Shown: positions 1 to 10,479 of the stretch, in pieces | How positions within the stretch are numbered: the stretch's first letter is position 1 | Layout of the letters: each line of letters starts with the position of its first letter | Source: Lunularia cruciata | Lineage: Eukaryota > Streptophyta > Marchantiopsida > Lunulariales > Lunulariaceae | Assembly: GCA_948567375.1 (NCBI GenBank) | Contig: OX419756.1 | Span: 76,088,333-76,152,332 of the forward strand | Direction: 5' to 3' | DNA length: 64,000 nt | Made by a program: the position numbers and the translations under genes | Notes under the pieces: generated by a model | The model's database searches: none | Told to the model about the DNA's origin: nothing | The model's input: the letters and a program-made list of their open reading frames with translations, nothing else

Positions 1-85
1 AAGTTTCATGCACAAGCAACTTCAATTCATGCACTCTTGCTTCCTCCAACTTCCTTCAGATTCCGTGCTCATTATTGCTCTTAGT

Positions 86-617
86 CTCCCAACAACTTCT
101 TCTACCCTCAAGATCAACTTACCTTCAACTCTTCTCTTTACATCTTTAGCTCATCTTTGTACTTGGCTGCCAGCATCTTCTCCTCCTTCTCATACTGAGT
201 ACTCTACCTCTCGGCACTTCTTACTAGACTTCTCAATCTTTCTTCCTCTTGGTGATAGACCGCTAACTCAGATGAGATTTAGTAAATTCAGAGTTAGGGA
301 GAATAAGAAGTAGTGTGCAAGAAGATAAGAGATCTAAAGTTGTAGAAGTAGGAGTGCAGGTATCTTTGGAGTTACCATTAGAGACATTAGAGAAGAGTGG
401 ATTGGAAGATAAAGAGTTAGATAAGGTACCTACTAGTGTAATTGTAGTTTAGAGTGAAGAAGTAGTAGATATAATCAAAGAAGGAGAAGTGAGAGGTGCC
501 GTACTCAGTATGAGAAGGAGGAGAAGATGCTGGCAGCCAAGTACAAAGATGAGCTAAAGATGTAAAGAGAAGAGTTGAAGGTAAGTTGATCTTGAGGGTA
601 GAAGAAGTTGTTGGGAG
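86..617. repeat. Inverted duplication, arms 86-202 and 501-617
   Basis: The 117-base arm at 86-202 reappears as its reverse complement at 501-617, apparently exactly by eye, separated by about 300 bases of inverted LTR sequence. A short direct copy of the arm end (around 187-213) follows at 621-647. This looks like a local fold-back or template-switch rearrangement inside old LTR sequence, not a transposon with terminal inverted repeats. Confidence 0.85.
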
Positions 618-648
618 TACTTCTCATACTGAGTACTCTACCTCTCTA

Positions 649-673
649 TTTAGTTCTCATACTGAGAACTAAA
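649..673. repeat. Perfect 11-bp stem palindrome
   Basis: TTTAGTTCTCA at 649-659 and its exact complement TGAGAACTAAA at 663-673 are separated by 3 bases. It sits at the edge of the rearranged block, where hairpin-primed template switching would be expected. No terminator role is implied. Confidence 0.8.
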
Positions 674-975
674 TCTCTCAATCTTTCTTCTTCTTGATGT
701 AGGATCAATAGCTCTCTTTGCCATGCATGATCTTTCCTTGCTGCACTCTTCTTCAAGCCTTCCAACTCTTGCTCCATCATTGCCACCATCGCCTTCATGA
801 ATACTTTCAATGCGGGCTTCATTGACTTCCTCTGTAACAATATGGAGTTTAGTGACGAAGTTAGTTGAGCTTACGAAGTAGAGAATAAGACAAAATAGCC
901 TAGAATATTCTAGAAGCATCTAAAAGCTTCTTAGGAAGCTTCCTAACTAGTTAACTTGCGCCCTAAGCAGGTAGC

Positions 976-1124
976 TTCTAGAAGGAAGCTTCTAGAAGCT
1001 TCTAACTAGCTTAGCTTGCACGCCAAGTAGGCGGCTTCTAGAAGGAAGCTTCTTGAGAAGCTTCCTAGTTAACTTGGCTTGCACTCCAAGAAAGCGGCTC
1101 AAGGAAGCTTCTTGAGAAGCTTCA
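976..1124 (+). promoter_or_regulatory. Heat-shock-element-like GAA/TTC arrays in the U3 of A
   Basis: Positions 985-1002 read GAAGCTTCTAGAAGCTTC, four alternating GAA and TTC boxes at exact 5-base spacing, preceded by TTCTAGAA at 976-983. Two further clusters lie near 1036-1064 and 1104-1124. This fits the nGAAnnTTCnnGAAn consensus for plant heat-shock factors. They stand about 20-170 bases upstream of the TATA box, and the 3' LTR repeats the pattern (6205-6222). Heat response itself is inference. Confidence 0.6.
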
Positions 1125-1142
1125 AGGGACTTGTATGATACC

Positions 1143-1150
1143 TATAAATA
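1143..1150 (+). promoter_or_regulatory. TATA box of the A LTR
   Basis: TATAAATA lies in a CCTATAAATACC context and is repeated at 6363-6370 in the 3' LTR. The predicted RNA start is about 30 bases downstream, leaving a short R-U5 before the LTR end at 1254. Confidence 0.75.
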
Positions 1151-1255
1151 CCAAGGCCGAAGCTCATGCTAGGCATCCGGAGTTTTCCCTCATTCAAGTG
1201 TCCCAATGTGAATTTCCATTCTCCTATTTCTCTCCTCGGTTTCGGTCTTTTACAT

Positions 1256-1267
1256 TGGTATCAGAGC
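1256..1267 (+). other. Primer binding site of element A
   Basis: TGGTATCAGAGC lies one base after the LTR end. It is the classic plant primer site complementary to the 3' end of initiator-Met tRNA. Confidence 0.95.
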
Positions 1268-1525
1268 AGGAATGGGATGGATGGAATTTATGGACCACCA
1301 AATCCACTTCCGCCAAACCATTGGGACTTTCATGTCCAGATATTACCAAAGCATCGTTTCACACAGTTCATCACCTCACGCTTTGGGCAGGATTTTCTAC
1401 ATATGATCACCGTGTCAGAGGAACCCTTGATACTTCCAGTTGTGACTTATGGAGAACGGTGGACGTGTTGTATCTATGTGTTAATCAACTAGATAAATTG
1501 AGGGTAGTGGATTAGGGTAGTAGCA

Positions 1526-2425
1526 ATGGCCGCAATACCGGATGTTATCCTTGCAATGCAACAACAAATCGAGCATCTTACTCGATTGTTGGATGAACGA
1601 GACCAGCAACGACGAGAACAGATAGATAGAGCGCCAGTTCGAGATGGAGAAGATCACATTCGATTTCCGAAACCCAAGGTGTTTGAAGGCAAGAATGTTC
1701 CAGGCACAGTGGAAAATTTTGTGTTTGACTGTGAACGTTACTTTGAAGCCACCAATCTTCAAGACGAGCGGAAACAAATTCTCTTGGCTTCTAGCCAATT
1801 GGATGGCGTGGCAAAACTTTGGTGGCGATTCCGAGTAGAAAGAGTTGAACGACAAATTGTTACACCAATTTTGACATGGGCAGAATTCAAGGATGCAATA
1901 CTTGGTCGATTTCAGACTATAAATGCCACCCGAGCTGCACGAGATAAATTGGCGGAGTTGAGGCAGATTGGTTCGGTGAGAAGCTACATCACACAATTTC
2001 AGAATATCATCATGCAAATTCCAGATATCCAAGAAGGTGAAGTTCTGGATCGATTTGTGCGAGGATTGAAGTCACGAACCAGATTGGAGGTGACCATGCG
2101 AGAGCCACAGAACGTAGAAGAAGCCATGCAATTGGCTGAGCGTTTTGATTCCTTAGTTGCAACAACTTGGTCTCGACCTCGACCTACACAAAACCTACCC
2201 GTACCACGAGTGGAAGAACCGGTACCAATGGAGATTGATGCTATCCAGCGAAGACCACTTGGCACAGCAGATAGAGAAAGATTACAACAAAATGGAGGTT
2301 GCTTTTATTGTCGCCAGTTGGGGCATTGCATTGCTGAATGTCCACTCAAGAATGGACAACCTCGACAAGTTGCCCAAGTGGAGGTTGTGGAGTGGAATGA
2401 TCCGGGAAACGAGGAATCCCAGTAG
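1526..2425 (+). CDS. gag: Gag of chromovirus A
   Basis: This is a 299-residue structural protein that forms the particle and binds RNA. The N-terminal third is polar and helical. The middle carries the retrotransposon gag fold, recognisable by [16 protein letters not shown] and LWWRFRVE (about residues 65-115) and [13 protein letters not shown] (about 175-190). Near residue 255 a CCHC zinc knuckle [14 protein letters not shown] binds nucleic acid. The first ATG, 271 bases after the LTR, gives the full domain. Pol follows in another frame, so expression of pol probably relies on frameshifting or re-initiation, as in related elements. The frame is open throughout. Confidence 0.93.
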   Translation: MAAIPDVILAMQQQIEHLTRLLDERDQQRREQIDRAPVRDGEDHIRFPKPKVFEGKNVPGTVENFVFDCERYFEATNLQDERKQILLASSQLDGVAKLWWRFRVERVERQIVTPILTWAEFKDAILGRFQTINATRAARDKLAELRQIGSVRSYITQFQNIIMQIPDIQEGEVLDRFVRGLKSRTRLEVTMREPQNVEEAMQLAERFDSLVATTWSRPRPTQNLPVPRVEEPVPMEIDAIQRRPLGTADRERLQQNGGCFYCRQLGHCIAECPLKNGQPRQVAQVEVVEWNDPGNEESQ

Positions 2426-2451
2426 GAGATTTTGAGCCGCCTACTGGGAGC

Positions 2452-5400
2452 TTGATTAGTTCCAATGGGATTGAAGGCTCGACTTATGCAAGTTTGCTTC
2501 ACTTGCAAGGTATGATATCTAATTGGGGTTGTAGAATTTTGGTTGATTCTGGAAGTTCAGAGAATTGCATGTCTATGCAAGTGGCAAAGGAATTGGGTAT
2601 TCCTATCAAGCCAGTGATTGGAAGTAGGTTGATGATGGCGGATGGTAGAAAGGGTTTTGCATTCCGCACCTTGCATCCTGTTACCTTCAAGATTGGGAAG
2701 GAGTATTTGGAGTGTATGAGGTTCGTAGTGGCACCTCTACATTATGATATCATTCTAGGTCTACCTTGGCTTGAATGTCATAAGGTTCAATTTGATTGGA
2801 CCCGACACCAAATTCAAGTACAACACCAAGGTAGGAATTTCCGATTAGGTTGTCTGGCACCTCTGAGTAAGACACCTAAGAATAGTCAGTCCCAAGATGG
2901 GAAGTTTGTCGAGAAGGTAGCCATAGAGCGAATCTGGAAGGGAGATGAGTCCCAAGATGGGAAGTTTGCCAGGAAGGCAACCATGGAGCAAGCTTGGAAG
3001 AGAGATGAGTCCCTAGAAGGGAAGTTTGTGAATGAAGCAGCCATAGAGCAAGCTTTGGAGGATGATAAGTCTGTATTCGCGGTGTGGATCAAGCCGATTG
3101 CACAAGAACAATCTGAGGAGGGCCAAGTGCCGCATCAATCAATGGTTGATCGGATAGTTCAGGAGTTTGCAGATGTGTTTCCGGATGATCTGCCAAAGGG
3201 ATTACCCTCCGATCGAGGTATGCCCTTCAAGATCGAGTTATTGCCAAGGAGTACTCCAGTGAGTAGACCAATCTATCGGCTCTCACCAAAGGAGTTGGAG
3301 GAGTTGCGAACAACACTTACAGAGTTGTTGGAGAAGGATTTCATACGACATAGTACCTCTCCGTGGGGAGCACCGGTACTATTTGTTCCAAAGAAGGATG
3401 GAGGACTTCGTTTCTGTATTGATTACCGTGGGCTCAATAAGCAAACCGTGAAGAATGCATATCCCTTGCCTCGGATTGATGACCTGCTTGATCAACTAAG
3501 TGGAGCACGCTACTTTTCCAAGCTGGATCTTCGTAGCGGCTATTGGCAAATTCCTATTGAAGGAGAGGACGTGCAAAAGACTGCTTTTCGCACAAGGTAT
3601 GGACATTTTGAGTGGAGAGTTCTACCTTTTGGACTCACTAATGCTCCAGCAATCTTCATGGATCAGATGCATCGAGTGTTGGAGGGACTATTAGATCGGT
3701 CCGTGGTGGTGTTCTTAGATGATATCTTAATCTATAGCAGGACAGAGGCAGAACATGTGAATCATGTACGAGAAGTCCTAAGACGACTACGACAGTGGAA
3801 AATTTACTGCAAGAAGTCAAAGTGTGCTTTTTGGCAGAAGGAGGTTACCTTCTTGGGTCATAAGATCTCATCAGAGGGGATCAAGATGGAAGAAGAGAAG
3901 ATCAAGGCCATTACTGATTGGCCTACCCCAAAGGATGCTACAGAAGTACGAGCATTCAATGGACTGGCCAGTTTTTATCGACGGTTCATCCACTATTATG
4001 CTCACGTGGCTGCACCATTGACTGACCTCTTGGGAAAGAACTTGAGCTTCCAGTGGACCACCAAGCATGAAGAAGCATTCCAGAAGTTAAGGCATATGGT
4101 GTCTTCAAGACCTATTCTTCAACCATATGATCCTCAACTACCTTGTGTGGTTGATTTTGATGCTTCTAACTTTGCAACTGGAGCTGTGTTGCAACAAGAA
4201 TTTCCAGATGGACTACATCCAATTGCCTTTGTGTCTTGCCGACTAAATACAGCGGAAAGAAATTACTCTGCTTGGGATCGAGAACAACTTGCAATGGTAT
4301 ATGCCACCAAGATATGGAGGCATTATCTCTTGGGGAAACAAGTGATCATGCGAACTGATCACAAGCCATTGTTGCAGACCTTACACCTAGAGCACATGAA
4401 GAGTCTACATCATCGATGGGAAGAGCAACTCCAATTGTTCGACATCAAACTTGAGTACAAACCAGGTCGGTTCCATGTCATCTCTGATGCTCTATCACGA
4501 CGACCTGATTTGAAGTCTCTTCCTCTCATCACGGCAGCAATTACAACGGTGTCAATTGATCCCAAGATTCATAACGAGTTTCGGTTAGCCCTACAGCAAG
4601 ATCCCTTCTTCCAAATGGTACACGGTCGTCTAACAGCACGCGACAAGGAGTACAACACCTTCTCCTTCAAGGAAGGCCTTTTATTCCATGCAGACCAGAT
4701 CTATGTTCCAACCAAAGGTGATCTTCGACTTGTGCGCCTTCAAGAAGCCCATGATTTACCAATAGCTGGTCACATGGGAGTGGACAAGACCTTGGGCACC
4801 CTCCAACGCCAATGGTGGTGGCCCAACATGACACGAGATGTTTGAGACTTTGTCCGATCATGTGAGAGTTGCCAACGGAACAAGGCCAGCAACCAGAAGC
4901 CGAGTGGACTCCTTCAACCACTCGCCATTCCATCCGCTTGTTGGGAGCATGTGAGCTTGGATCTCATCACATCCTTGCCAAAGACAAAACAAGGACACAC
5001 GGCAATTGTGGTGTTTGTGGATAAGCTTAGTAAGCAAATCCACTTGGCACCAACCTGTGATACCGTGGATGCTCCAACCTTAGCACAAATCTACTTCGAC
5101 AATGTCTTCAAGCATCATGGGATACCACGTGTACTCATCTCCGACCGTGATCCTCGATTTACCGGGAAGTTTTGGCAAGCACTCTTCTAGATACTCGGCA
5201 CCAAGCTTGCTTTGTCCACGGCCTATCATCCTCAAACTGATGGACAAACCGAACGCACCAATCGAACATTGGAGGATATGTTGCGGGCCTTTGTCAATGT
5301 CCACCATACCAACTGGGATGAATGTCTTGCAGCTGCAGAATTTGCCTACAACAATTCCAAACAGGCAAGCACTGGATTTTCTCCCTTCTTTCTCAATTTT

Positions 5401-6087
5401 GGCCAAGATCCACTTGTTCCAGATTCTCTTCTTGCTCCCCCTCCCTCTCAGGTTCCTCATACTTCTACATTCTTGACCACTATATCTCAATCTCTCCAAC
5501 AAGCCAAATCTCACCTCCTTGTTGCTTAGAATCGCCAAAAACAATATGCAGACCATCATCGTCGTGATCTCACCTTTGAAGTTGGTGATAAAGTCATGCT
5601 ATCCTCTAGTAACCTCCCCCTCCCACTTGATACCCAAGTTCGTAAACTTGCTCCTAATTGGATAGGACCCTTTGATATCACCCACATTATCTCTCCTGTT
5701 GCTTATCGTCTTGCCTTACCTTGTCACATGCGTATCCATCCTGTCTTTCATATTTCCAAGTTGAAACCCTTTGTTCCTAACCCTTCTTCCTTTTCCTCTC
5801 GAGTCCAACCTCCCCCTCTTCCTGTCCCTATCAATGATCATGAGGAGTACAAAGTTGACCGTATCCTTGCGCGTCGCCATATTCAACAAGGCCGTCACCA
5901 ACATACGGAGTACAAGGTCCTTTGGAAAGGGTATCCCCTTCATGATGCTACATGGGAACCTCTTTCTCACCTCCAAAATGCACAGATGGCCATCAAGGAA
6001 TTCGAAGCTTCACTGGCGACGAGGACGTCACCAACTAGCGGCGGGGGAATATGTAACAATATGGAGTTTAGTGACGAAGTTAGTTGA
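2452..6087 (+). pseudogene. pol: Pol of chromovirus A: protease, RT, RNase H, integrase, chromodomain
   Basis: Domain order: an aspartic protease with the active-site motif [12 protein letters not shown] near 2540; three tandem copies of a Gln-Asp-Gly-Lys-Phe-like linker of about 20 residues (2887-3060); RT with [16 protein letters not shown] and the catalytic [11 protein letters not shown] (about 3510-3740); RNase H ([17 protein letters not shown], about 4148); integrase zinc region ([10 protein letters not shown], about 4770); integrase core with STAYHPQTDGQTERTNR near 5217; the GPF/D module; and a C-terminal chromodomain (EYKVDRILARR ... EYKVLWKGYPLHDATWEPL, about 5845-5960) expected to steer integration to methylated-histone chromatin. 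The region is close to whole, with about three breaks. Confidence 0.93.
6036..6050 (+). other. Polypurine tract of element A
   Basis: The purine-rich AGCGGCGGGGGAAT lies directly before the 3' LTR at 6052, in the place used to prime plus-strand DNA synthesis. Confidence 0.8.
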
Positions 6088-6474
6088 GCTTACGAAGTAG
6101 AGAATAAGACAAAATAGCCTAGAATATTCTAGACGCATCTAAGAAGCTTCTTAGGAAGCTTCCTAACTAGTTAACTTGCGCCCTAAGCAGGTAGCTTCTA
6201 GAAGGAAGCTTCTAGAAGCTTCTAACTAGCTTAGCTTGCACGCCAAGTAGGTGGCTTCTAGAAGGAAGCTTCTTGAGAAGCTTCCTAGTTAACTTGGCTT
6301 GCACTCCAAGAAAGCGGCTCAAGGAAGCTTCTTGAGAAGCTTCAAGGGACTTGTATGATACCTATAAATACCAAGGCCGAAGCTCATGCTAGGCATTCAG
6401 AGTTTTCCCTCATTCAAGTGTCCCAATGTGAATTTCCATTCTCCTATTTCTCTCCTCGGTTTCGGTCTTTTACA
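6052..6474 (+). repeat. 3' LTR of element A
   Basis: It is 423 bp, TG...CA, and differs from the 5' LTR at about five positions. It repeats the U3 GAA/TTC arrays and the TATA box (6363-6370). It is followed by the target duplication TCCTC. Confidence 0.96.
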
Positions 6475-8043
6475 TCCTCCTTCACCTTTGTTACTAACAT
6501 CATCTGCTCCTTCAATGCTTTGGCCTAACGTTGCATCTCTCTTCTCCTTGACTCAAAACTCTCTTGGAACTTCTTGAAAGTTTTCTTCTTCAAGACTGTA
6601 TCCACCCAAAGTTCCTCAACTTCTTTTTTCTCTTTGAGCTACATGATCTCGTAATCCCTTTACTTTGTCTAGCAAAGACTTCACCATCTGCAATTTGTTC
6701 TTCAACTTCCTTTGATCTTGCAGGATTACCTTCTGTTGTGCTTTCAATAGCTCCAATAATGGAGTCACGACCTGCATTAGGTACTATACCCCCTCAAGGT
6801 TCTCTTCGTCTTTGGCCCTATCTTTGTACTTTGTCTCTTCTACTGGCTCCTTCTCCCAAAGTCTTGATCTTTGTACTTCAGTGATATTGTGTCAGAGCTT
6901 CCTTCTTCCTTACCTGCTAAACTTGGTCCTGCAAGATCTTCCTCCTTAATCTGGTTCTCCATCTCCTCCATGACCAGGGCTACACAAGGATTAGCCCTTC
7001 CCTCCAATTGATCCAATGAAATTCTTCATCTTCTTTTGCTTTACCCGATTGCTGAACTTCCTCTTCTCCATCACTCCCACTGTCGGACTTACCACTTTGT
7101 AATGTGAGCTCTGCTTCTTCTAAGTCTCCACCTCTAGACCGTGTTTCCCCTTCAGACTTCATTTCCAAATTCTCTTCTCTCACCACTTTTTACCTTGCAG
7201 AGTAAGTCTTTGGGTCTTTTGCTGGGCTTGAGGTAACTTTTCCTCTTTGCATTTATTCTACTTCTTTGTCTTTGGACTTTTGACTTCTTCTCTCTCTTGT
7301 TGTCCCATTTTGATGAAGTGATTGTCATTGGCTCGGAGGTATGTCATGTAGTGCTGCTCTTCTTCATCTGCTTCTCATCATAGATCAAGATGGAAATGTG
7401 ACACCATGCGTTGGCTCTCCTCCGTGGTCAATAAATTTAACCTAAAGTAGAAATGTGCTGCAAACGGTGTGAAGTAATGTGGAGGCAAATTTGTTCTCCA
7501 ATTGACGACCATCTACCTTGTTTGCTGGTGGAGGCACTTTGATCAGTTCACCTTCACTCCTGCAAACATCTGGTGGATGAAGACGGCATGTTGCATATTC
7601 ATGTAGGTCATTTGTTCAGGTTTGAACATAGCCATTGTTGCTCCGATGATGCTTTGTTTAATGAATTCCAGATAGGGCTCCACTTTGTAGCCATTAGTCA
7701 TTCATAGAGCAAAGAATGAGTTGTAAATTTTCACAGTCTCTTTTGCAACATCTTACTTCCGATAGAAGGTGATTCCAACTGCCGCTCTTGCTTCCTTCCC
7801 CAACACCAACCTCCAATCCGACTCAATCCATCAAGCCAGATTTCCTCTCTTCTCCTTGACTTCAGGGCCTTCCTCACAATTACTGGCAACTATCTCTGCC
7901 ATGACTCTTGGGAAACTAAAATTCCAATTCTAGGCTAAAAACATAATGCAAAGTCTATTCAAGACTTCTATCCTTGCTACAACATCTAATCTCCAAATTA
8001 TGAAGCTCCTTATTGGGAGTGCATTCTTGACCTTCTTGGCATA
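6475..8043 (-). repeat. E 3' LTR remnant, outer part (start of the LTR coding region)
   Basis: This continues the giant LTR after A and is colinear with about 22770-24350. On the minus strand it contains decayed N-terminal and middle parts of the LTR coding region. At about 8043 the LTR match stops inside its first third and pol sequence begins, so the first part of this LTR and the end of pol, including integrase core, are deleted. Confidence 0.8.
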
Positions 8044-9720
8044 GGGTCCTCCTAATGCTTTGGAGTGTAAGGACTCAATGACTCCTCCAACTTTGTATGC
8101 CTCTAAACATCTTCAAAGTACTTTGTCTTTGCCCATCTTAAATCAAATGTTTGTGTATTAATTGGTATGATACCATCTTCTTGAGGAAGACTGCCCTCTG
8201 CTCTGGGTCTAGCCCCTCAAAACAATGACAAGTATACAGATAGTGATATTTGGCTACATACCTTGCCCTTATTACCCTAAACTTCACATTGCCATTAAAT
8301 GATACAGCTCTTCATCAAGAAACTGATCATTGACTTCCAAGTCTTGGTCTTGAGTTTCTAACATAGATAGGAAGTCTGCATTCAAAAGCAAAGCTTCCTT
8401 CCTGACTTGTATGGTGTATGTGAATTCTTGTAGCAACAAGATCCATCTTGCAGTTTTCCCTAATAGATCTCCCTTCTTGACCAAATATTGCAATGAGTAA
8501 TGGTCAACATAGAAGACAAACTCGTATCCCAACATGTAGTAGCAAACTTCTTGCAAGCATACACCATTCCAAGTGCTTCTCTTTTAGTCATCAAATAGTT
8601 GTTTTCTAAAATTGATAATTGTCGGTTGGCATACAAAACCGGATAGGCCTTTTTCTTCTCATCCTTCTAACTTAAGACTACTCCAATTGCCATGGATGAA
8701 GTGTCCATATACACATGACAAGGGGCATCCCAATTCAAGGCCCTCATAACTGGTGCTTCAACCAGTTTCTTCTTTAATACTTGGAAAGCTTCTTCTTGTT
8801 CTACTTCCGAAAAGTAGTCTTTGGACTTCTTTAGAAGCTTTGTGAGGGGTGCATCAAGCACCACATAGTTTGAGACAAAGCGTTTGTAATATCCGACATG
8901 CCCTAAGAAGGCTCTCAGCTCTTGGATGTTTTTCAAGGATTCCAAAGCTGAGATGACTTTTACCTTCTCAACATTGACTTCAATACCTTGGTTTGACACC
9001 CAATGCCTTAGAAGAATTCCCTCCTTCATTGCAAAGAAGCATTTCTCTGAGTGTTATAGTAAACCGGCAAAACAAAACCTTTCAAAAGTTTGGCCAAGGT
9101 AATCCAAATGTACTTCTCTTTGCCCAAACACACAAAAATCATCAATGAAGATGTCAACAAATTTGCACAAAAAATCCTTGAAGATCGCATTCACCATCCA
9201 CTGGAAAGTAGCAAGAGCATTACACAACCCAAAGTGCATTTGATTGTAAGAAAGAGTGCCCCAATCGGTAGTGAATGTAGTTTTATCCTTGTCCTCTTCT
9301 TGGATGGATACTTGATTATACCATAAAAATCCATCAAGAAAACTGTAACAAGGGTGTCCAACTACTTGGCCAAAATTGTATCGATAAAAGGCAAAGGATG
9401 ATAATCCTTCCTTGTTATTGCATTCAACTTGCAAAAATCTTGGCACACTCAAATCTTCCCAATCTTCTTCTTTGGAACAATGACTATGGGGGAAACCCAC
9501 TCACTACTCAAGACAGGAAAGATTATTCCGGCCCTCAAGTACTTGTCTACTTCATCTTTCACCAAGAGTGAGTACTTTGGGTTCAGGTGGTATTGTCTCT
9601 ACCAAACCGGACCTGCACCTTCAACCAGATCAATCCGGTGTTCTCCAAATTCTTGTGGAATCCCCGGCATTTGATCAATAGACAAGGCAAATAAGTCCTA
9701 GAATTCTATAAACAGGGTAG
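8044..9720 (-). pseudogene. pol: Element E pol, C-terminal part: RT, RNase H, start of integrase
   Basis: Minus-strand sequence is colinear with element C at about 57795-59460. It includes RT with the YNQMHFGLCNALATFQ and FIDDFCVFG blocks (about 9090-9260), the thumb and connection LGHVGYYKRFVSNYVVL (about 8870-8900), RNase H (about 8650-8720 and YEFVFYVDHYSLQYLV near 8480-8530), and the first zinc-region residues of integrase near 8050-8280. It is interrupted by G at 9721. It is strongly decayed, with several breaks, and is not a functional gene. Confidence 0.85.
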
Positions 9721-10460
9721 TGTAATACTTCGAGGACATGAGAAGAGAGAAAACACAAATTGCACACTCCAACATTCGATGCCCCAAGGGAGCACCTTCT
9801 CTTTATTATATAGACAAAGAGGATCTCCTCCAAGGAAGCTCCACCATAGGATTAGGGACACAGATAGGTGACATGTCATCAAGCTCCACCCTTGGATTAC
9901 TTACTTGGATGGGTGACCTGTCTGGTCTAGGTCCTATCTGGTTGGTCAAACGAGCTTTGACCGGAGGGAATCTTTTAGTGAATCTTCTTGTAGGAATCTC
10001 AGAATCATATGAGTAAGGTACCATTGGAAAGCTCTCAACGAGACAAACCAGGGAGAGGGAAGGCCAGCCTTTTCTCTGCTGGGGGGGGGGGAACTTGCAC
10101 ATTTTCTAGGCCTAATTCATCCGTTTAGGCCTCCGAAATTGCCTTAAAGATTTCAGGCATATTTTGGTTCCTACTCTATTAGTAGAAGTCCCCTTTTGGT
10201 GATACCTCTTTTTGATCCGTTTAGTCCATCATGTGTAACATCCTTCCAGATGTTACTAAACCAATTCTCACCTTTAAATCATATGTCTAGCTATTGGTTC
10301 TAAGGTTCTCAAGTCTATTTTGGTTTCTGCCCTATTAGTAGAAGTACTCTTTTGGTGATACTTCTATCTGATCTATTTTGACCATCATGTATAACATCAT
10401 TCTAGATGTTACCAAACCAAATTTCACATCTAGATCATATTGCTAACCCTTGGTATTACA
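9721..10460 (-). repeat. 3' LTR of element G
   Basis: It is 740 bp with ends TGTAATAC and GTATTACA, so even the terminal 8 bases are inverted repeats. A run of 11 G at 10081-10091 varies in length between copies. TTATATAG lies at about 9806. Confidence 0.93.
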
Positions 10461-10479
10461 GACCTCCCTCCTTTTAAGA
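10461..10479 (-). other. Polypurine tract of element G
   Basis: On the minus strand AAAAGGAGGGAGGTC lies directly before the 3' LTR (plus-strand GACCTCCCTCCTTTT). Confidence 0.8.

Larger units (their letters stand above)
1..832 (-). repeat. E 3' LTR remnant, inner part, locally rearranged
   Basis: Positions 1-215 and 674-832 match the minus-oriented giant LTR at about 22375-22800 (the coiled-coil part of the LTR coding region). The stretch 275-500 is LTR sequence in the opposite orientation, resembling the reverse complement of about 22060-22264. Positions 501-617 are an inverted copy of 86-202. The LTR sequence resumes at 6475 after the inserted chromovirus A. Confidence 0.8.
833..1254 (+). 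repeat. 5' LTR of element A
   Basis: It starts TGTAACAATATGG and ends ...TTTTACA, 422 bp. U3 holds three degenerate units of about 60 bases, each with GAAGCTTC/TTCTAGAA palindromes (about 930-1125), then a TATA box TATAAATA at 1143-1150. The 3' boundary is fixed by the primer site that follows and by the copy at 6052-6474. Confidence 0.96.
833..6474 (+). mobile_element. Element A: young Ty3/gypsy chromovirus, nearly whole
   Basis: Two near-identical LTRs (833-1254 and 6052-6474, TG...CA ends) flank an initiator-Met-type primer site, gag, pol and a purine-rich tract. The 5-bp target duplication TCCTC lies at 828-832 and 6475-6479. Outside it, the interrupted LTR sequence of element E continues, as shown by the uninterrupted homologue near 22770. 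The pol product ends in a chromodomain, which defines the chromovirus lineage. About five differences separate the LTRs (roughly 1%), making this the youngest insertion in the window. Gag is open; pol has about three breaks. Confidence 0.96.

Noticed and set aside
8-313. Plus-strand frame at the left edge
   Set aside because: It is the antisense of the coiled-coil part of the LTR coding region, Ser/Leu/Thr-rich, as are the other antisense frames across these LTRs.
86-617. MITE or other terminal-inverted-repeat transposon
   Set aside because: The arms are copies of flanking LTR sequence, no target duplication surrounds them, and the sequence between is also LTR-derived.
1135-1515. Plus-strand reading frame across the A LTR and primer site
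   Set aside because: It runs over the LTR, primer site and leader and has no domain. Gag begins at 1526.
10081-10091. G-run as a G-quadruplex or regulatory site in the G LTR
   Set aside because: A single homopolymer run whose length varies between LTR copies; it does not form the four-tract pattern needed.
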